Of a DNA stretch of 64,000 nucleotides, positions 58,770-64,000 are shown in pieces. A program made the translations under genes and the position numbers. The notes beneath the pieces were generated by a model. The model was given only the letters and a program-made list of their open reading frames with translations. It made no database searches and was not told the origin of the DNA. The stretch comes from Methanonatronarchaeum sp. AMET-Sl (lineage in GTDB: Archaea > Halobacteriota > Methanonatronarchaeia > Methanonatronarchaeales > Methanonatronarchaeaceae), in contig NZ_CP122958.1 in NCBI RefSeq assembly GCF_029854155.1, positions 1,412,001 through 1,476,000 of the forward strand. Direction: 5' to 3'. The stretch's first letter is position 1. Each line of letters starts with the position of its first letter.

Positions 58770-59825
58770 ATGAAGTTGTTTATACCTGGTCCGGTTGAAG
58801 TTCGAGATGATCTTCTTGAAGTTATGTCGGATCCTATGATTGGTCATAGAAGTCCTGAGTTTTCTGAGCTATATGATGAAGTTGTTAATGGGTTGCAGAG
58901 GGTTATTCAGACTGATAATGATGTTTTTATCTCCACTTCGTCTGCTACGGGACTTCTAGAGGCTGCTGTTAGAAACACTGTTGACAAGAAATGTCTTAAT
59001 CTATCTAACGGTGCCTTTGGGGATCGTTGGCATGAGATCACTGAGCGGAACGGTAAAGAATGTAGGAAACTTGAGTTTGAGTGGGGTAAGCCTATAGATC
59101 CTGAAGTCGTTGAAGAAGCTTTTGATGAAGAGTTTTATGATGTTGTGACTGTTGTGCATAATGAGTCTTCAACTGGGTTAATGAATCCTGTTGAAGAGAT
59201 TTCAGAGGTTATTCCAGATGAGACTTTATTGCTTGTTGACACAGTCAGTTCTATGGGTGGTGTTGACTTCCCAGTAGATGATTATGATGTAGATATCTGT
59301 GTTTTTGGTACACAGAAATGTATGGGTTTGCCGCCAGGCCTTGCTTTCTGCTCTGTCAGTGAAGATGCTATTGAAAGGTCGATTGATGTTGGGGATAAGG
59401 GATATTATTTCAGTTTCGATATTTTCAGGAAATATAATGAGAGACGTCAGACTCCTACAACTCCAAATATATCGCTTTTGTATGCATTGAAAAAACAACT
59501 TAGTTATATACTTGAAGGGGAGGGGCTTAAATCACGTTGGAAAAGACATTCTGTTATGGCTGAAACAACTCGAAGTTGGGCTAGAGAACATTTCGATGTC
59601 TTTCCTGAATCGGGGTATGAGTCTGAGAGCCTAACAGCGGTTGAAAACACTAGGGATATAGATGTTTCTAAAATGATTTCAAGATTAAAGGCTAAGGGCT
59701 ACGTTATCAGCAATGGATATGGTGATTTGAAAGAGAAAACTTTTAGAATCGGCCATCTCGCAGATCGAGAGCCCAGAGAAATTAATGAACTTCTCAACCT
59801 TATTGATGAGATACTTAATTTATAA
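58770..59825 (+). CDS. Class V aminotransferase (alanine-glyoxylate / serine-pyruvate type)
   Basis: A PLP enzyme of 351 aa. It begins MKLFIPGPVEVRDDLLEVMS with PMIGHRSPEFSELY (about 23-36), STSSATGLLEAAVRNT (about 55-70) and VVHNESSTGLMNPVEEIS (about 131-148). LLLVDTVSSMGGVDFPVDDY carries the PLP Asp, and the Schiff-base Lys is in FGTQKCMGLPPGLA (about 182-195). RRQTPTTPNISLLYAL completes the AGAT family marks. In archaea such enzymes serve serine-glyoxylate or phosphoserine-like transamination. GGTGAG precedes the ATG. The riboflavin genes follow by 67 bp. Confidence 0.9.
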   Translation: MKLFIPGPVEVRDDLLEVMSDPMIGHRSPEFSELYDEVVNGLQRVIQTDNDVFISTSSATGLLEAAVRNTVDKKCLNLSNGAFGDRWHEITERNGKECRKLEFEWGKPIDPEVVEEAFDEEFYDVVTVVHNESSTGLMNPVEEISEVIPDETLLLVDTVSSMGGVDFPVDDYDVDICVFGTQKCMGLPPGLAFCSVSEDAIERSIDVGDKGYYFSFDIFRKYNERRQTPTTPNISLLYALKKQLSYILEGEGLKSRWKRHSVMAETTRSWAREHFDVFPESGYESESLTAVENTRDIDVSKMISRLKAKGYVISNGYGDLKEKTFRIGHLADREPREINELLNLIDEILNL

Positions 59826-59891
59826 GGTATATTTGTAACGATTTATCTGGGTTTAGTTATAGACGGCTGTTGTTTGTTTCAGGTGTTTATT

Positions 59892-60371
59892 ATGGGTGTT
59901 GGCGGTAAAATTAAGGTTGGAGTTGCGGACACAACGTTCGCTAGATACGATATGGCTTCTGACGCTATTGATGAGATTGAAAAGAGAGCTTCCGTTGAGG
60001 TTCTGAGGTACACAGTTCCTGGAGTTAAGGATTTACCGGTAGCTGCTAAGAAACTTATAGAGGAGCGTGGAGCCGATCTAGTTCTAGCGTTTGGGATGCC
60101 TGGTCCGGAAGATATCGATAAGATGTGTGCAGATCAAGCTTCTAATGGGTTGATTCAAGCCCAGTTGATGACTAACACCCATGTTTTAGAGGTTTTTGTC
60201 CACATGGATGAACTTGATAGTGATAAAGAACTTGCTGATCTTGCGGAGAAACGTGCAAGAGAACACGGTAGAAATGCAGTAAAGTTATTACTTAAACCCG
60301 AACATTTAACAAGAGAAGCAGGTATGGGTGAAAGAGAAGGGGGGCCTGATGTAGGTCCATTGTTTAGGTGA
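59892..60371 (+). CDS. ribC: Riboflavin synthase, archaeal RibC type
   Basis: Dismutates 6,7-dimethyl-8-ribityllumazine to riboflavin. It is the archaeal form, related to lumazine synthase rather than bacterial RibE. About 159 aa from ATG 59892 (AGGTG upstream): GVADTTFARYDMASDAIDEI (about 10-29), VPGVKDLPVAAKKLIEERGA (about 43-62), AFGMPGPEDIDKMCADQASN (about 67-86) and HLTREAGMGEREGGPDVGPL. It lies 5 bp before ribH, so the two last steps of riboflavin synthesis are together. Confidence 0.94.
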   Translation: MGVGGKIKVGVADTTFARYDMASDAIDEIEKRASVEVLRYTVPGVKDLPVAAKKLIEERGADLVLAFGMPGPEDIDKMCADQASNGLIQAQLMTNTHVLEVFVHMDELDSDKELADLAEKRAREHGRNAVKLLLKPEHLTREAGMGEREGGPDVGPLFR

Positions 60372-60376
60372 TATTT

Positions 60377-60784
60377 ATGTCTGTAAAACTTGGTTTCGTT
60401 ATATCTGAATTTAATTACGATGTTACGGAGAGCATGCGGGAACTTGCAGAGAGGCACGCTGATTTCTTAGGTGCTGAAGTCGTTGAAGAGGTTTTTGTGC
60501 CAGGTGTTTTTGACATGCCTTTGGCTATTAAGAACCTATTGGAAACGGATAAAATCGATGCTGTAGTCACATTGGGTTGTGTAATTGAAGGGCAGACCGA
60601 TCACGACCAGGTTGTTGCTTCTCAGACCTCGAGAAAGATTACGGATTTATCTCTTGATTATGATAAACCGGTTTCGTTAGGAATAAGTGGTCCTGGTCAA
60701 ACAAGGCATGAGGCACAGCAAAGGGTTGATTATGCGAAAAGAGCTGTTGAGTCAGCTGTAAAGATGGCTGAGAAAGACCTATGA
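60377..60784 (+). CDS. ribH: 6,7-dimethyl-8-ribityllumazine synthase
   Basis: Condenses the ribitylaminouracil with dihydroxybutanone phosphate. About 135 aa from ATG 60377: LGFVISEFNYDVTESM (about 4-19), EVFVPGVFDMPLAIKNLLE (about 39-57), AVVTLGCVIEGQTDHDQVVA (about 63-82, catalytic His in TDHD) and SLGISGPGQTRHEAQQRVDY (about 96-115). AGGTG overlaps the ribC stop. Its stop overlaps the next ATG (ATGA). Confidence 0.95.
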   Translation: MSVKLGFVISEFNYDVTESMRELAERHADFLGAEVVEEVFVPGVFDMPLAIKNLLETDKIDAVVTLGCVIEGQTDHDQVVASQTSRKITDLSLDYDKPVSLGISGPGQTRHEAQQRVDYAKRAVESAVKMAEKDL

Positions 60785-61929
60785 GCCGAAAAATTTCACG
60801 CAGGGTTCAGAGGATTGAATCCTCTGCGACTCTCAAGATGGCGGATCTTGCTAAAAAGCTTCGTAGAAAAGGAGAGGACGTTATTTCCCTAGGTGTGGGT
60901 GAACCTGACTTTGACACTCCATATAACATAAAAGAGTGTTCTAAACAAGCTTTGGACGATGGTTTTGTTCATTATACTGATTCAAAAGGTATTCCAGAGT
61001 TAAGGGAGCTTTTGTCTGAAAAACTCAGTCGAGATAACGGTATTAAGAAAAAACCTAGTGAGATTATCTTAACTCCAGGAGCTAAGTTTGCTATATTCCT
61101 TGCCTGCCAGACATTGCTTGAAGATGGGGATAAAGCTTTGTTGTTTGACCCTTCATGGGTTTCATACAAAGAAAGCGTAAAGATGACTGGTGCCGAGGTA
61201 GAATGGTGTTCAATGAATGAGGATCTCCGGCCATCAGTTGAGGAGTATAAAGATATTCTTGAGTCAGAAAACATCTCTATTGTTGTTTTAAACAGTCCCT
61301 GTAATCCAACGGGCCAGGTTTATAGTGAAGAAGAAGTTCGTGAATTAGTTGAAATTGCTTTAGATAATGATGCAACGGTTCTTTCAGATGAGATTTATGA
61401 AAAGATTGTTTACAACCGTGATCACTATAGTCCTGCATCTGATTATCAGGATGTAGTGACAATTAATGGTTTTTCTAAAACCTATTCCATGACTGGATGG
61501 CGTTTAGGCTATATTGTTGCTGATGAAGACCTCATTAACCAGTTTATAAAGATACAGCAACATTCTGTTAGTTGTCCAACCTCATTTGCTCAAAAAGGTG
61601 CTTTATGTGCTCTTAATGACCCTGTGTCTGATGAAGTAGTTAGTGAGATGGTTGAGCGTTTTAGAGATCGTAGAGATCTGCTTGTGGAGGGATTGAACTC
61701 TTTCAGTGAGGTTGAGTGTGTTACGCCTGAAGGTGCGTTTTATGCATTTCCCGATGTTGGAAGGGATTCAGATATGGTTGCTGAAAGATTGCTCAGAGAG
61801 TGTCATGTAGTTGTTACTCCTGGCTCTGCTTTTGGAGAAGATTCTAGAAACAATATCCGTATTTCTTATGCGAGGTCTGAAGAACGGATAAAGGAAGCTT
61901 TGGAGCGAATGGAAGAAATATTTGATTAA
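60781..61929 (+). CDS. Class I aminotransferase (aspartate aminotransferase family)
   Basis: A PLP-dependent aminotransferase of 382 aa. VISLGVGEPDFDTPYNIKEC (about 34-53), HYTDSKGIPELRELLSEKLS, TPGAKFAIFLACQ, NSPCNPTGQVYSEEEVREL (about 168-186) and LSDEIYEKIVY hold the PLP contacts. The Schiff-base Lys is in TINGFSKTYSMTGWRLGYIV (about 226-245), and the carboxylate Arg in NNIRISYARS. Fold type I, subgroup I-gamma; aspartate or aromatic substrates are both possible. Coupled to ribH by a 4-bp overlap. Confidence 0.92.
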   Translation: MSRKISRRVQRIESSATLKMADLAKKLRRKGEDVISLGVGEPDFDTPYNIKECSKQALDDGFVHYTDSKGIPELRELLSEKLSRDNGIKKKPSEIILTPGAKFAIFLACQTLLEDGDKALLFDPSWVSYKESVKMTGAEVEWCSMNEDLRPSVEEYKDILESENISIVVLNSPCNPTGQVYSEEEVRELVEIALDNDATVLSDEIYEKIVYNRDHYSPASDYQDVVTINGFSKTYSMTGWRLGYIVADEDLINQFIKIQQHSVSCPTSFAQKGALCALNDPVSDEVVSEMVERFRDRRDLLVEGLNSFSEVECVTPEGAFYAFPDVGRDSDMVAERLLRECHVVVTPGSAFGEDSRNNIRISYARSEERIKEALERMEEIFD

Positions 61930-62191
61930 ACATTTAAGAAAACTATGGGTCTTAGGAATTGATTCAGATGAATAACTATTTTAGTTAAGTTTAGTTAAGT
62001 TATTTTCATAGGTTCTATTTTTTATTCCTGAGACCTTTTAAAAAAAACGTTTTTTAGTTTTTTAGAAATTTAAAAAGAGGTTGAGAGGTTTCTTTTATGG
62101 GTTAGTTTTCTTTTAGGGATAGCTATTATCTTTCACTGTAGAAGTGTTTGGGGGGTTGTTTGTTTAGGAGGTTTTTGGTTAACGGAGGTAG
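61930..62191. other. Intergenic between convergent genes
   Basis: No ORF. A tandem TTTAGTTAAG repeat (about 61980-61998) and several T-tracts on each strand would suit transcription termination from both sides. Confidence 0.3.
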
Positions 62192-63715
62192 TTAGTCCTT
62201 TTTTTGTTTCTTGGGTGTTACTTGAACGTCTTCTGGGTTGAAAGATTTCCATTTTGCGGTGTATCCTAGTTTTTCTAGTGATGATTCTGTTAAGTTATGT
62301 TTTTTTAGTATTTTTTTGACTTTTGGTAGTTTTTTGTCTGAGAGTTTGTTTATTTCTGTTTTTATTTCTTTTATTTTGTTGGGTGGGATGTATTTGTTTT
62401 CGCATACTGCTCCTTGATGTTTTTTTAGTTTCTTTTTGATTGTTTCTGGGGGTACGTTTTTTTCGTTAGCTTTCTTTTTTATGTCTGTTATTTCTTTTTT
62501 CTCTGTGATGTCTGTTACATCTATTTTCTTTATCTGTTGGTTAACTGCTTCTTCTTCAAGTTTTTCCATTCTTTTTATTATTTTTTTAAGTGGGATTCTT
62601 TTTTTATAGAAAAAAACTTCTTCTGCCTGATTGAAATCTTGTTTAGTGCATTTTAGGTTTTTGTTTACGGCTAGAATTACTGGTTTATCTGCTTCCATGT
62701 TTTTGACTTTCTTAATCTTCTTTTCTATGTATTCGGGAGTCCAGAAACCAACAACCTCTAGGTAGAATGATTTGTTGTATTTTTCGAAACTGAAGTCAGG
62801 TATCATTACGCTGTTTCCTGACTTTATTATTGTTGGTTCTCTTTTAATTTGCCAACCGGTTTTTATTTTCTCTAGCCTGTTTGCAAGGTCTCTCTCAACC
62901 TCACTGTCGAAACTTTGTTCTTTATCTGTCTTCATGTATGGGAAGTAGTCTTGTTTTGAGTCATCAAGATGGAAATTGTATATTCTTGGTTCGCCTCTAT
63001 CTTTTTTCTCTATTTTGGCAGATACTTTCCAATTACTGGATTTCATTATGTATGGTAGGAGTCTTGCAAGCTGGTTTCCATATTTACGGGTTTTTTTAAA
63101 TAAAGAGCCAGGGCCTGTAACCTTTATGTCTAGATTGGGGTTAACGGTGTACATCAAACCGAGGTATTTAAGAATTCCAAATATCTGTCTATAGTTATCT
63201 GTTACATTGAATTTAATTTCTAATGCATCGAAAAGTAATGTTTGTGTGGCTGATAGGTTGTATTGTTTAATTAGGTTTGTTGGGTTTCTATTTACGTTTG
63301 TTTTTAGGATTTCGTTTTCTTTTCTGTCTGCCCAAAACCATTCTTCTACTTCCAATGGATCTATGTTGTATTCTCTAGCTGTTTCTCTGATTAATCGATC
63401 TCTTTCTTTTTTGTCCGTTACATATCCCTTGCTGTATAAATTGCTTCTTATCTCTTGGGGTGGTGTTTTTGCTTTGTTTTCGAAACTGCATCTTCTTTCT
63501 ATTAATGCGTGAAGTGCTCTTAAGAACTTGAAGTCTTGGTGTGTTTCATGTGATTTAACGGCTTCTTCTATTTCTCCTCTCGACCTACCAGTTTTGAATT
63601 CATTGATTACTGTCCTGGCTTCTTCTATATGTTTTCTGGGTTCTCGGTATCGAGGTTTTATCTCTGTTCCTTTTTTCTTGGTTTCTAGTAGTTTTTTAGT
63701 TAGGATTGTTAACAC
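62192..63715 (-). CDS. Bax nuclease (DUF790), partner of archaeal XPB
   Basis: A 507-aa protein of the DUF790 family; Bax forms a helicase-nuclease with XPB in archaeal nucleotide excision repair. KKLLETKKKGTEIKPRYREP near the N-terminus is typical. The helical domain includes EEWFWADRKENEIL (about 128-141). The nuclease core is FDSEVERDLANRLEKI (about 282-297) and VMIPDFSFEKYNKSFYLEVV (about 321-340), i.e. PDF..LEVVGFW, a PD-(D/E)xK-like site. The last 110 residues are Lys-rich and helical. The GTG at 63715 follows AAGGAT closely, so the exact start is uncertain. It follows XPB by 4 bp. Confidence 0.88.
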   Translation of the reverse strand: MLTILTKKLLETKKKGTEIKPRYREPRKHIEEARTVINEFKTGRSRGEIEEAVKSHETHQDFKFLRALHALIERRCSFENKAKTPPQEIRSNLYSKGYVTDKKERDRLIRETAREYNIDPLEVEEWFWADRKENEILKTNVNRNPTNLIKQYNLSATQTLLFDALEIKFNVTDNYRQIFGILKYLGLMYTVNPNLDIKVTGPGSLFKKTRKYGNQLARLLPYIMKSSNWKVSAKIEKKDRGEPRIYNFHLDDSKQDYFPYMKTDKEQSFDSEVERDLANRLEKIKTGWQIKREPTIIKSGNSVMIPDFSFEKYNKSFYLEVVGFWTPEYIEKKIKKVKNMEADKPVILAVNKNLKCTKQDFNQAEEVFFYKKRIPLKKIIKRMEKLEEEAVNQQIKKIDVTDITEKKEITDIKKKANEKNVPPETIKKKLKKHQGAVCENKYIPPNKIKEIKTEINKLSDKKLPKVKKILKKHNLTESSLEKLGYTAKWKSFNPEDVQVTPKKQKKD

Positions 63716-63719
63716 ATCC

Positions 63720-64000
63720 TTATTCTCGTTTTCTTCTACTTGAGGTGCGTAGTTCGGTTGTGTTTTTGGTGACTACTTCGTATAGGACTGTGTCATTTCC
63801 GGAGGGCCTTAATAACCTACCTAATCTTTGTCTATATTCCCTTTTGCTTCCGGTTCCACTGAGTATTATACCTATGTTTGCGTCTGGGACATCTACTCCT
63901 TCATCAAGTACCTTTGAACTTACAATCGCTGGATAGGTGTCGTCTTTAAATTTATGTAAAATCGATTCTCTTTCTTTTTTATTTGTTTCATGTGTGATGG
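63720..64000 (-). CDS. xpb: XPB-type DNA helicase, C-terminal part (cut by window end)
   Basis: The last 92 codons of an SF2 helicase run off the right edge. Motif V ([20 protein letters not shown]) and motif VI ([15 protein letters not shown]) are clear, followed by [10 protein letters not shown] and a basic end. This matches archaeal XPB, which pairs with the Bax nuclease encoded immediately downstream. The stop TAA is at 63722-63720. Confidence 0.9.
   Translation of the reverse strand, partial: ITHETNKKERESILHKFKDDTYPAIVSSKVLDEGVDVPDANIGIILSGTGSKREYRQRLGRLLRPSGNDTVLYEVVTKNTTELRTSSRRKRE

Noticed and set aside
61978..62000. Tandem TTTAGTTAAG as a CRISPR-like or attachment repeat
   Set aside because: Only two adjacent copies without spacers and no cas or integrase genes. 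Simple AT-rich duplication.

Overview
The window is archaeal chromosomal DNA, AT-rich and gene-dense. Evidence for an archaeon includes ribosomal proteins S6e, S28e, L7Ae, L18e and L24e, RNA polymerase subunits RpoN and RpoK, archaeal IF2, a GlnRS-like GltX, the mevalonate kinase / isopentenyl phosphate kinase / type 2 isomerase route, the archaeal riboflavin synthase RibC, a split GMP synthase, TrmB and PhoU-AbrB regulators and a PGF-CTERM surface protein. PGF-CTERM, an EhaR-like protein and acidic proteins suggest a euryarchaeon on the methanogen/haloarchaeal side, possibly of Methanonatronarchaeia type. That placement is a guess.

Layout. 1-8400: FKBP chaperone, CYTH protein, phosphoesterase, an RND transporter with its TrmB regulator, the GMP synthase amidotransferase and a C_GCAxxG_C_C protein. 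8500-25600, all on the minus strand: a large information-processing and isoprenoid block (rpl7ae, rps28e, rpl24e, ndk, rpl18e, rplM, rpsI, rpoN, infB, rps6e, map; rpoK, eno, rpsB, memo, mvk, ipk, fni, rnj, gltX). It is interrupted at 14.6-15.3 kb by a strongly structured non-coding stretch. 26-36.5 kb: a mixed accessory zone with small membrane and SWIM proteins, HAD and PHP hydrolases, an MBL-rhodanese protein, nadE, a GNAT enzyme, a flavin-reductase-like protein, an apparently circularly permuted Tat-exported substrate-binding lipoprotein, a ubiquitin-like (SAMP/MoaD) protein coupled to a tiny basic protein, and a ZIP transporter. 36.9-42.5 kb: the complete phosphate uptake operon pstS-C-A-B-phoU with a divergent AbrB-PhoU regulator. 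42.5-45.5 kb: thiC and a leuA-family synthase. 45.8-48.7 kb: two divergent surface proteins with related Ig-like modules. 48.8-53.7 kb: a HAD-PfkB-methyltransferase operon, a 53-aa ferredoxin with asd, and a short XPF-type nuclease. 54-58.6 kb: Usp, MscS, AbrB, a membrane protein and a CopB-type ATPase. 58.8-61.9 kb: an aminotransferase, then ribC-ribH-aminotransferase. 62.2-64 kb: Bax (DUF790) and the cut end of the XPB helicase.

No tRNA, rRNA, CRISPR array or intact transposase was found. The intergenic regions carry many copies of a dispersed palindrome of about 50 bp, and two hairpins resembling the right end (omega-RNA 3' end) of IS200/IS605-type elements, with no tnpA or tnpB in the window. 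TTG and GTG starts are frequent, and several starts below were chosen from Shine-Dalgarno spacing.
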